From contig CACYQO010000018.1 of NCBI GenBank assembly GCA_902776545.1, positions 20,818-84,817 of the forward strand: 64,000 bases of DNA, in the 5' to 3' direction. This DNA is from an uncultured Prevotellaceae bacterium. Its GTDB lineage: Bacteria; Bacteroidota; Bacteroidia; Bacteroidales; Bacteroidaceae. Both the position numbers and the translations under genes were made by a program. Below, piece after piece: positions 17,914 through 26,141 of the stretch. Position 1 is the stretch's first letter. Each line of letters opens with the position of its first letter. The notes beneath the pieces were generated by a model. The model was given only the letters and a program-made list of their open reading frames with translations, searched no databases and was not told the DNA's origin.

Positions 17914-17963
17914 TTCGGGAGGCCGACGCTGGAGATTCTACATCGGCCTCCCGAATCTCTTTT
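17914..17963 (+). terminator. Strong 12-bp hairpin terminator
   Basis: TCGGGAGGCCGA (17915-17926) and TCGGCCTCCCGA (17943-17954) form a perfect 12-bp stem followed by ATCTCTTTT. It ends the lipoprotein transcript. The remainder of the 337-bp gap (to 18226) contains another hairpin at 18079-18112 (GGGAT..AGCGA / TCGCT..ATCCC) and the next promoter. Confidence 0.85.
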
Positions 17964-18199
17964 CCGTCTACACTTTATTCCCTTGATGTATTTCTCAATC
18001 TTCTCTATGAGCAGACGTGTCGGCTCAATATATGGGTGATATTTTTATTTTGTGACGTAGGAAAAGAAATAATCCATAGGGATTTTTAGCGAATTGCTCG
18101 CTGAGACATCCCGATAGGTTTATACCTTATTATATATGTACAGTCCTCGCTCTGCGAAACATTTTTGCCACTTTGTTTGGAAATCTCGGAAAGTATTCG

Positions 18200-18209
18200 T
18201 AACTTTGCA
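18200..18209 (+). promoter_or_regulatory. -7 promoter element for the FMN reductase
   Basis: TAACTTTGCA lies 18 bp before the ATG at 18227; a TTTG at about 18175 fits the -33 element. Confidence 0.8.
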
Positions 18210-18226
18210 GCATAAACTGAAGCATT

Positions 18227-18772
18227 ATGAAGAAAATCCTTTTTATCGTCGGATCGCTGAGGGAGGGCTCCTTCAACCGACAGTTGGCCCGCGAGGCTGA
18301 ACAGATGATTGGCGCACGCGCCGAAGTGACTTACCTGGACTATACGGATGTGCCGCTGATGAATCAGGATATTGAGTTTCCTGAGCCGGAGGCAGTGAGC
18401 CGTCTGCGAGCATCGGTGAAAGAGGCTGAAGGCATCTGGGTGTTCACGCCAGAGTATAACTTCAGCTATCCTGGTCACGTGAAGAACCTGTTCGATTGGC
18501 TATCCCGCCCATTGGTGGCTGGTGACTATGAGACACCAACCGTCATCAATGGCAAGAAAGTGGCCTTGAGTGGTGCAGGCGGCAAGATGGCTACAGCCAA
18601 ATGCCGCGAGAAACTGACGGAACTGCTCACCCTCCTCAAGGCCGATGTAATGGAACAGCAGACGGGTATCGTGCTGAACCTTGAGGCCTGGACGGAGGGG
18701 CGTATGATTCTCAGCGATGAGCAGAAAGATGCACTGAAGGATCAGGTTGAGGCTTTCTTGAAGCTCGTGTGA
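18227..18772 (+). CDS. NADPH-dependent FMN reductase
   Basis: This is a 181-residue flavodoxin-fold flavoprotein that reduces FMN or quinone-like substrates with NAD(P)H. The FMN phosphate loop is GSLREGSFNRQLA near the N-terminus; the second conserved segment is FTPEYNFSYPGHVKNLFDWLSRP, and a GAGGKMAT loop follows. Length is normal. The last 31 nt overlap the convergent end of gltD on the other strand. Confidence 0.9.
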   Translation: MKKILFIVGSLREGSFNRQLAREAEQMIGARAEVTYLDYTDVPLMNQDIEFPEPEAVSRLRASVKEAEGIWVFTPEYNFSYPGHVKNLFDWLSRPLVAGDYETPTVINGKKVALSGAGGKMATAKCREKLTELLTLLKADVMEQQTGIVLNLEAWTEGRMILSDEQKDALKDQVEAFLKLV

Positions 18773-20121
18773 AGGTAGGCATCGACCTTCTGGACCGTCT
18801 GACGGCCACTGGCCATCGCACGGACGACAAGGCTTGCACCATTGGCAGCATCACCACAGACGAACACATTCTCTGCATACTGCGGATGCTCAGGCTTGAG
18901 GAAGCCCATAGCCAGCAGCACGAGTTCGGCCTTGATGATCTCAGGCTGACCCTTCTCGACCATGATAGGACGACCACCCTCAGGATTCGGTTTCCAGTCA
19001 ATCTCCTGTACACGGACTCCTGTGAGTTTACCGTTCTCACCCAGGAACTCCAGCGTATTGATGTTCCAGCGACGGGTACAGCCTTCCTCATGTGAGGAAG
19101 TGGTCTTGAGGGTGCGAGGCCATTCGGGCCAGGGGTTCTGCGGATCCTCAGGACCTTCCACGGGCTTGGGCATAATCTCTATTTGGGTTACACTCTTACA
19201 ACCCTGGCGATGGGCAGTACCGATGCAGTCAGAGCCTGTGTCACCACCACCGATCACGAGGACATCCTTGCCCTTTGCGGTGATACGTTCATCCTTGCTA
19301 AACTCCATACCAGCCAAAATGCGATTCTGCTGCGAGAGCAGCTCGAGGGCGAAATGTACGCCTTTTAGCTCACGGCCAGGAGCCTTGAGATCTCTGGCGG
19401 TTGGTGTGCCAGTGGCGATGACAATGGCATCGAACTGTTGCGTAAGCTGCTGTAATACAGCAGCAGACTCAACGGCTTCTCCGTATTTAAACTCGATACC
19501 TTCTGCCTCCATCAAGCGCAGCCTTCTGTCGATGATGGCCTTGTTGAGCTTAAAGTTTGGGATACCATAGCGCAGGAGTCCGCCTACGGCCTCGTTCTTC
19601 TCGAAGACCGTGACGCTGTATCCCATGTGGTTAAGGTCGTTGGCAGCAGCGAGTCCTGCAGGACCTGCACCGATGACGGCTATCTTCTTCCCATTACGTA
19701 CGATGTCTGTTCTTGGCAGGATATACCCTTCACGGAAGGCAGCCTCGACGATGGAACACTCGTCTTCACGGTTTGTGGTCGGCTCGTGGTTGAAACGGTT
19801 CAGCACGCAGGCTTTCTCGCAGAGTGCAGGGCAGATGCGGCCTGTGAACTCAGGGAAGGGGTTGGTGCTGCTGAGCAGGCGATAAGCCAGTTCCCAGTCA
19901 CCTTTATACAGGGCATCGTTCCATTCCGGTGCCTTATTGCCCAGCGGGCAAGCCCAGTGGCAGAAAGGTACGCCACAGTCCATACAACGGCTTGCCTGCA
20001 ACTTACGCTCGCGGGTGCTAAGTGTCTGTTCCACTTCACTAAAGTCGTGGATTCTATCTTGAATAGGACGATAACCAGCCTCCTGACGGTGTATCTCCAT
20101 GAATGCTTTTGGATTTCCCAT
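18742..20121 (-). CDS. gltD: Glutamate synthase small subunit
   Basis: This subunit supplies electrons from NADPH to the large subunit for glutamate synthesis from glutamine and 2-oxoglutarate. The N-terminal iron-sulfur cysteines are visible at 46, 49, 54 and 58 (SRCMDCGVPFC..AC) and at 97, 101 and 105 (ICPALCEKAC). FAD-binding GAGPAGLAAAN and NADPH-binding VIGGGDTGSDC follow, then the C-terminal CGDAANGAS. Length 459 is close to normal. It lies 85 bp after gltB, in the same direction, and converges with the FMN reductase gene with a 31-nt overlap. Confidence 0.96.
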   Translation of the reverse strand: MGNPKAFMEIHRQEAGYRPIQDRIHDFSEVEQTLSTRERKLQASRCMDCGVPFCHWACPLGNKAPEWNDALYKGDWELAYRLLSSTNPFPEFTGRICPALCEKACVLNRFNHEPTTNREDECSIVEAAFREGYILPRTDIVRNGKKIAVIGAGPAGLAAANDLNHMGYSVTVFEKNEAVGGLLRYGIPNFKLNKAIIDRRLRLMEAEGIEFKYGEAVESAAVLQQLTQQFDAIVIATGTPTARDLKAPGRELKGVHFALELLSQQNRILAGMEFSKDERITAKGKDVLVIGGGDTGSDCIGTAHRQGCKSVTQIEIMPKPVEGPEDPQNPWPEWPRTLKTTSSHEEGCTRRWNINTLEFLGENGKLTGVRVQEIDWKPNPEGGRPIMVEKGQPEIIKAELVLLAMGFLKPEHPQYAENVFVCGDAANGASLVVRAMASGRQTVQKVDAYLHTSFKKAST

Positions 20122-20206
20122 GATGAAAAATTTAAAAATTTAAGAATTCAAAAATTAAAGATGCTCGATGATTTTAATCTTATAATTTTTTCATTTTTAC
20201 ATTTTA

Positions 20207-23200
20207 CTAATAGTCCCTTTGGATGTCAGCGATCTTTTCGTGAAGTTTCTTCATCTTCTCTTCCTCAAGTACACGTTTATACTCGATGGGGATGACCTGG
20301 ATAAAGTCTTCTATATAGCGATGCCAGTTGTCGAGCATACGACCTGCGAGGGCAGAACCTGTATGCAGGTAGTGCTGACGGATGAGTTCGAGCAGTTCCT
20401 TACGGCTAACGCTGTCTTCGACCAGTGAGAGTTCCACCATATCCATATTACAGAAGTAGTCGAACGTGTGGTCAGGGTCATAGACGTATGCCACGCCACC
20501 ACTCATACCAGCCGCAAAGTTGCGGCCCGTCTTACCGAGCACGACGACGCGTCCGCCTGTCATATACTCACAGCAGTGGTCGCCGGCACCCTCGATGACT
20601 GCGATGGCGCCCGAGTTACGCACACCAAAGCGCTCGCCCACCTTACCGTTGATATAGAGTTCTCCGCTGGTGGCTCCATAAAGACCCGTGTTGCCGGCGA
20701 TGATGTTCTCTTCAGCTTTGAAGTCATCGCTGCGACGGGTTGGCGGCAGGATCGAGATACGGCCGCCACTAAGACCCTTGCCGAAATAGTCGTTGGCCTC
20801 GCCCTCAAGGCGGATGTCAATGCCCTTCACCGCAAAGGCGCCGAACGACTGGCCTGCCGAGCCCATGAACTTAATCTTGATGGTACCCTCCGGCAGACCT
20901 TCCTCGCCGTACTTCCTGGCGATGACACCTGAGAGCATTGTACCCACGGCACGGTCCGTATTTTTGATGCCGTAATCCAGCGTCACTTCCTCGCCCTTTT
21001 CGATAGCCTTCGCTGCGGCCTTGATGATCTCTTCGTCGGCAACGCCTGTGATCTTCGTGAATGCGCTACGATCCCAATAGAGAGCCTTATCTGTCTCAGG
21101 CTTATGCAACAGACGACTGAAATCGATAGTCTTCTGCTTGTCTGTGGCATTGTCGGTGTTCACCTCAATGAGTTCCGTGTGGCCGATGATCTCCTTCAGG
21201 CTGTGGACGCCTATCTCAGACAGATATTCGCGCACCTGTTCAGCGAGGAACGTAAAGAAGTTCACGACGTATTCAGCGCGGCCTTCGAAGTGCTTGCGCA
21301 ATTCAGGATTCTGCGTAGCGACACCCATCGGACAGGTGTTCGTGTTACATTTACGCATCATCACACAACCCAGCACGATCAGCGGCAGTGTGCCAAACGA
21401 GAACTCGTCGGCGCCCAGCATTGCCATGATGATTACATCCTTGGCGGTCTTCAGCTGACCGTCTGTCTGCAGGCGCACCTGGTTGCGGAGGCCGTTACGC
21501 ACGAGTGTCTGCTGCGTCTCGGCCAGACCAATCTCAGGCGAGATACCTGCGAAGCGCATACTGCTGGCGGGGCTTGCACCCGTACCACCCTCGGCACCGC
21601 TGATGACGATAAGGTCGGCTTTTGCCTTTGCCACACCTGCGGCAATCGTTCCTACGCCACTCTCGGCCACGAGCTTCACGCTGACGGCAGCTGTTGGGTT
21701 GATGTTCTTGAGGTCAAAGATCAACTGAGCCAGATCCTCGATGCTATAGATATCGTGATGGGGTGGGGGCGAGATGAGCGAGATGCCTGGGATGGCATTA
21801 CGCGTCTTGGCGATGATATCGTTGACCTTGAATCCAGGCAACTGACCGCCCTCACCGGGCTTTGCACCTTGTGCCACCTTGATCTGTATCTCTTCGGCGT
21901 TCACCAAATATTCAGCCGTCACACCAAAGCGACCGCTGGCAATCTGCTTGGTCTTGCTGCTGAGGCTGACGCCGTCCACCTCCGTATGATAGCGGACATT
22001 ATCCTCACCGCCTTCACCAGTATTCGAGCGTGTACCGAGTTTGTTCATGGCTAAGGCCAGTGCCTCGTGGGCCTCGATGCTCAGGGCACCAAAACTCATG
22101 GCACCCGTCACGAAGTGCTTCACGATCGACTCCACACTCTCCACCTCTTCGAGGGGTACAGGTTTGGCAGCCTTCTTCCATCCGAAGAAATCCCTTATGA
22201 AGATGGGCTTCTCGCCACCATCAACGATGGCTGCCCACTGCTTAAACTTCTCATAGCTGCCCTGTCGTGTGGCCAGTTGCAGCTTGGCGATCGTCTCAGG
22301 ATTCCAGGCATGCAGGATACCGTCCTTACGCCAGGCGAACTGTCCCTGATTCTTCAGGAAGGTTTGCTCTTTGGCTGCCTCATGTAAACGGATCGCATCA
22401 CGGGCAATCTCCTTCAGTCCGATACCACCGATGGTACTTGTCTCCGTACCGAAATACCGTCTCAGCAAGTCTTCGCTCAGTCCGATACTCTCGAAGATTT
22501 TCGCACCGCGATATGAGCGGATGGTCGAGATACCCATCTTCGACATAATCTTCTTCAGGCCCTTATCCACAGCCTTGATATAATTCTTCTCAGCCGTTGC
22601 ATACTCCTCCTGAATCTTGCCTTTCTTTACCAGATCGTCGAGGATGGCGAACGTCATATACGGACACAGCGCACTCGCACCATAGCCCAGTAACAGCGCT
22701 GCGTGCATCGTCTCGCGGATCTCACCGCTCTCTACGATCAATGCCGTCTGCACGCGTTTACCCACGCTAATCAGGTAGTGGTGAACAGCACTCACAGCCA
22801 ACAGACTTGGAATGGCCGCATGCTGCTCGTCAATGTCCCTGTCAGAAAGGATGATATAGTTCACACCCTCGTCCACGCTTGCCTCGGCCTCCTTGCAGAG
22901 GTCATCGAGCGACTTCCGCAAGCCTTCCTCGCCTTTCTCGATTTCGAAGAGCATGGCGAGCTTCTTGGTCTTGAAACCCTTGTAGCGGATGTTACACAGT
23001 ATGTCTAATTGTGTGTTGGTCAGTACGGGCTGCGGCAGACGCACCATCTTACAGTTCGAGGCGTCGGGCGTAAGGATGTTTGTTCCTACGGCGCCGATAT
23101 ACTCCGTCAACGACATCACAAGCTCTTCGCGGATGGGGTCGATGGCGGGGTTCGTTACCTGTGCAAACTGCTGACGGAAGTAGTTGAAGAACACCTGCGG

Positions 23201-24727
23201 ACGGTCGCTCACCACAGCCAGCGGTGTATCGTTACCCATTGCTGCCACAGGCTCCTGTCCGGCTGTCGCCATCGGGATAATCGTCTTGTCAATGTCCTCC
23301 TGGCCGAAACCGAAGTTCACGAGTTTATGTTCGAGGTCGCTCACGCCATTCTCGACGTGGCGGCCGCTCTTCAGTTTCTCTAACTGCACGCGGTTCTCAC
23401 TCAGCCACTCGCGGTAAGGATGTGCCTTGGCAAGCTTCTCTTTAATCTCACCGTCATAGTAGATTTTACCCTCCTGTGTGTCGATAAGCAGGATTTTACC
23501 TGGCTGCAGACGACCTTTCGAAACCACGTTGCCAGGTTCGAAGTCCATCACGCCCACCTCTGAGGCGACGACCATCATACCCTGCTTCGTAATCGTATAG
23601 CGGCTGGGGCGCAGACCGTTGCGGTCAAGCATACCTCCAGCGTAGCGTCCGTCGGAGAACAGCAGGGCGGCAGGACCGTCCCACGGCTCCATCAGGATAG
23701 AGTGATATTCGTAGAAGGCCTTCAGGTCTTCTGAGATGGGGTTCTTGTCGTTGAAGCTCTCTGGTACGAGAATGGCCATTGCCTGAGGCAGCGACAGACC
23801 GCTCATCATCAGGAACTCGAACACGTTGTCGAGGCTGGCAGAGTCACTCATACCCTCCTGCACGATAGGTCTCAAGTCCTTGATATCTCCCAGGGCCTCA
23901 CTTGAGAGTACACTTTCTCTCGCCTTCATCCAGCCGCGATTGCCTCGGATGGTGTTGATCTCGCCATTGTGAGCGAGCAAGCGGAAGGGCTGGGCCAAAG
24001 ACCACGTTGGAAATGTGTTGGTTGAGAAGCGTGAGTGCACCAGCGCCAGTCCGCTTGTGAAATAGGGACTCGACAGATCGGGGAAATACCGCCTGAGCTG
24101 TCCGCTGGTCAGCATGCCCTTATAGATGATGTTTTTGCTCGACAGTGAGCAGATATAGAAGTCTTTGTTGTTGATGCGGTTCTCGATCCTTTTGCGTACC
24201 TTATATAATATACGGTCGAGCGTTGCGGCTTGTTCCTCTGTGGCGCCTGTGACGAAAATCTGCTTGATCTCCGGCTCCACCTCTCTGGCGGCCTTGCCCA
24301 GCACTTCAGGGTTCTTGGGTACTGTGCGTACATGCATCAGCTGCAGGCCCTCGCGTTCTATCTCCTCTATCATCACGCTCAGGATCTGTTCCTGGGCCTT
24401 CACGTCCTTAGGCAGGAACACCAGGCCTGTGCCGTAGTGACCCTTCTCAGGTACGGGGATGCCTTGCAGCAGAATGAATTCGTGGGGAATCTGCACCATA
24501 ATACCTGCACCGTCGCCCGTCTTGTCGCGCGTTTCGGCACCACGGTGCTCCATGTTCTCCAGCACCTTCAGGGCATTGTCTACCAGTTCGTGACTCTTGC
24601 CCCCGTGGATATTCACCACCATGCCCACGCCGCAAGCGTCGTGTTCATAGTCTGGCTGATAAAGCCCCCTGTGTATCCTCCTTTCATCTTGTGTTAGCTG
24701 TGATGCTTGAAGTTTGCAATGTGTCAT
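20207..24727 (-). CDS. gltB: Glutamate synthase large subunit
   Basis: This is a 1506-residue glutamine-dependent glutamate synthase. I start at ATG 24727 (MTHCKLQASQ) because the promoter lies between it and the upstream ATG at 24799. The Ntn amidotransferase nucleophile is Cys32 in HDACGVGMVV. The central and FMN-binding domains follow, with the [3Fe-4S] ligands in CVMMRKCNTNTCPMG (about residues 1120-1135) and the C-terminal beta-helix glycine repeats. The Cys of mature bacterial enzymes is exposed by removal of a propeptide, which fits the 31 residues here. The promoter carries the shared nitrogen box. Confidence 0.97.
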   Translation of the reverse strand: MTHCKLQASQLTQDERRIHRGLYQPDYEHDACGVGMVVNIHGGKSHELVDNALKVLENMEHRGAETRDKTGDGAGIMVQIPHEFILLQGIPVPEKGHYGTGLVFLPKDVKAQEQILSVMIEEIEREGLQLMHVRTVPKNPEVLGKAAREVEPEIKQIFVTGATEEQAATLDRILYKVRKRIENRINNKDFYICSLSSKNIIYKGMLTSGQLRRYFPDLSSPYFTSGLALVHSRFSTNTFPTWSLAQPFRLLAHNGEINTIRGNRGWMKARESVLSSEALGDIKDLRPIVQEGMSDSASLDNVFEFLMMSGLSLPQAMAILVPESFNDKNPISEDLKAFYEYHSILMEPWDGPAALLFSDGRYAGGMLDRNGLRPSRYTITKQGMMVVASEVGVMDFEPGNVVSKGRLQPGKILLIDTQEGKIYYDGEIKEKLAKAHPYREWLSENRVQLEKLKSGRHVENGVSDLEHKLVNFGFGQEDIDKTIIPMATAGQEPVAAMGNDTPLAVVSDRPQVFFNYFRQQFAQVTNPAIDPIREELVMSLTEYIGAVGTNILTPDASNCKMVRLPQPVLTNTQLDILCNIRYKGFKTKKLAMLFEIEKGEEGLRKSLDDLCKEAEASVDEGVNYIILSDRDIDEQHAAIPSLLAVSAVHHYLISVGKRVQTALIVESGEIRETMHAALLLGYGASALCPYMTFAILDDLVKKGKIQEEYATAEKNYIKAVDKGLKKIMSKMGISTIRSYRGAKIFESIGLSEDLLRRYFGTETSTIGGIGLKEIARDAIRLHEAAKEQTFLKNQGQFAWRKDGILHAWNPETIAKLQLATRQGSYEKFKQWAAIVDGGEKPIFIRDFFGWKKAAKPVPLEEVESVESIVKHFVTGAMSFGALSIEAHEALALAMNKLGTRSNTGEGGEDNVRYHTEVDGVSLSSKTKQIASGRFGVTAEYLVNAEEIQIKVAQGAKPGEGGQLPGFKVNDIIAKTRNAIPGISLISPPPHHDIYSIEDLAQLIFDLKNINPTAAVSVKLVAESGVGTIAAGVAKAKADLIVISGAEGGTGASPASSMRFAGISPEIGLAETQQTLVRNGLRNQVRLQTDGQLKTAKDVIIMAMLGADEFSFGTLPLIVLGCVMMRKCNTNTCPMGVATQNPELRKHFEGRAEYVVNFFTFLAEQVREYLSEIGVHSLKEIIGHTELIEVNTDNATDKQKTIDFSRLLHKPETDKALYWDRSAFTKITGVADEEIIKAAAKAIEKGEEVTLDYGIKNTDRAVGTMLSGVIARKYGEEGLPEGTIKIKFMGSAGQSFGAFAVKGIDIRLEGEANDYFGKGLSGGRISILPPTRRSDDFKAEENIIAGNTGLYGATSGELYINGKVGERFGVRNSGAIAVIEGAGDHCCEYMTGGRVVVLGKTGRNFAAGMSGGVAYVYDPDHTFDYFCNMDMVELSLVEDSVSRKELLELIRQHYLHTGSALAGRMLDNWHRYIEDFIQVIPIEYKRVLEEEKMKKLHEKIADIQRDY

Positions 24728-24766
24728 ATTATCCTCAAATTTACTTACGTTTTGTTCGTTTTCGGC

Positions 24767-24776
24767 TGCAAAGGTA
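24767..24776 (-). promoter_or_regulatory. -7 promoter element for gltBD
   Basis: The minus strand reads TACCTTTGCA, 39 bp before the gltB ATG. Confidence 0.8.
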
Positions 24777-24820
24777 ATGCATAATGTCGGAATACGCAAA
24801 CTTTCGCTTACTTTTTTCTT

Positions 24821-24849
24821 CTTAAAAATTTCCTTAACTTACACTTTGC
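24821..24849 (-). promoter_or_regulatory. Shared nitrogen box upstream of gltB
   Basis: In minus-strand sense this 29-nt element contains GCAAAGTGTAAGTT and ends in TTTTTAAG. It aligns without gaps to the boxes at 31999-32027 and 34836-34864, and its inner end is 45 nt from the -7 element, as at the other two. A related AGTGTAAACAA lies at 24876-24886 on the plus strand, matching 31960-31970 near glnB. Confidence 0.65.
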
Positions 24850-24997
24850 CTTATTTCCGCCCCTTTTTCTGTCATAGTGTAAACAATCGGTCAATCTGAG
24901 TCTGTTATTACTTACATATTGTCATTTTGCCCCAAATCATGAAAAAAGTTCCGATTTTGGTTAACTTTTACGCCCCTTTTCCTGTCTATAATAGTAG

Positions 24998-25501
24998 ATG
25001 AAGGTAAAAGAAATAGAACAACTGTTCCGACAGCACTACGCTCAGATGACGAAACTGGCGAGGACCATGCTCTACGACGACGAGGAAGCTCGTGACGTGG
25101 TGAGCGAGGTATTTGCTGCACTGATTAGGACAGATATTGTCCCCGTCAATACCAAGAGCTACCTGCTGACGAGTGTCCGCAACAGATGTCTGTCCATACT
25201 GGAGCACAAGAGCGTCAGGGCAAGGTTTGAGCAGACATACACCCTGGACATGAAATCTGCATCTCAACCAGCAGAAGAAGGCGATGGTGAGTACCAATCG
25301 ACTGAGATACTGGGAAACCTAATGGCATACGCAGAGCAGAACCTGAAAGAGCAGACGCTCCGAGTGTTCCGTATGAGACATCTGCAAGGCATGAAGTATC
25401 AGGATATTGCCGACGAACTGGGCATCAGCCGCGTGATGGTCTATAAACACCTGACACAGGCGATGGTAAAAATCAAAGAATATCAACATAAAATAAGGTA
25501 A
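24998..25501 (+). CDS. ECF-type RNA polymerase sigma factor
   Basis: This 167-residue sigma-70 family factor has region 2 (FRQHYAQMTKLARTMLYDDEEARDVVSEVF) and region 4 with a helix-turn-helix (YQDIADELGISRVMVYKHL), without regions 1 or 3, as in ECF sigma factors of Bacteroidales surface systems. The anti-sigma candidate starts 4 bp after its stop, followed by an outer-membrane receptor. It probably drives this operon in response to a surface signal. Confidence 0.88.
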   Translation: MKVKEIEQLFRQHYAQMTKLARTMLYDDEEARDVVSEVFAALIRTDIVPVNTKSYLLTSVRNRCLSILEHKSVRARFEQTYTLDMKSASQPAEEGDGEYQSTEILGNLMAYAEQNLKEQTLRVFRMRHLQGMKYQDIADELGISRVMVYKHLTQAMVKIKEYQHKIR

Positions 25502-25505
25502 GGCA

Positions 25506-26141
25506 ATGGACAAAGACGAAAAGATCAAGATGCTGTTTGACATGCAGGAACATCCAGAGCAGTTTTCAGACGAAGCACTGGAGCAGATGCTTAACGACGC
25601 CGAGGCACAGGAACTGATGGAGGCCACGGCCCAGCTGAAGCGTGCTATCATAAACGACGAGTTCACGATATCGGAACAGGATGTAGAAGACGAATGGAAG
25701 GTATTTGCTTCAAAGCACTTTGCCAAGCAGAAGCCACAGTACAACTGGCTCAAGATGGCTGCCATGTTTATTGGAATCCTTTTTGTTACAGGTCTTACTT
25801 TTGCTGCCATCCACATCATCCGTCATAATACGGGTATCCAGGAGCCCCAGCCAAAGGAACAGTCAGTCAGGCAACAGGCTGTTCATGCGGATACCAACCA
25901 AGGCGACACTGCCGTCTTGGCTGAACCTGTTGTGTTTAACAATGTGTCATTAGATAGTATTGCCAAGGGCATCGCTGCCTGGCACCACATGGATGTGGAC
26001 TTGCAAAACGAACAGGCCAGCCAGCTACGCTTTCATTTCGTATGGAAGCCGAATGACAGTCTGCAGGAAGTGGTTGAGAAGTTGAATATGTTCGAATATG
26101 TCAATATGGCCATTGAGGATGGTAAACTGATTGTCAGATGA
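25506..26141 (+). CDS. Short anti-sigma-like membrane protein (DUF4974-like C-terminus)
   Basis: This 211-residue protein has an acidic cytoplasmic N-terminus (1-80), one membrane segment (WLKMAAMFIGILFVTGLTFA, about 80-102) and a periplasmic C-terminus (140-211: FNNVSLDSIAKGIAAWHH...VVEKLNMFEYVNM). The C-terminus resembles DUF4974, the domain that ends FecR-type anti-sigma factors and meets the STN domain of the receptor. The FecR core between membrane and DUF4974 is missing, so it is about 100 residues shorter than usual. Its end overlaps the receptor start by ATGA. Confidence 0.7.
   Translation: MDKDEKIKMLFDMQEHPEQFSDEALEQMLNDAEAQELMEATAQLKRAIINDEFTISEQDVEDEWKVFASKHFAKQKPQYNWLKMAAMFIGILFVTGLTFAAIHIIRHNTGIQEPQPKEQSVRQQAVHADTNQGDTAVLAEPVVFNNVSLDSIAKGIAAWHHMDVDLQNEQASQLRFHFVWKPNDSLQEVVEKLNMFEYVNMAIEDGKLIVR

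Noticed and set aside
21104-22054. Long plus-strand frame of 316 residues inside gltB
   Set aside because: Antisense shadow; composition rich in His/Thr/Leu as expected for mirrored codons.
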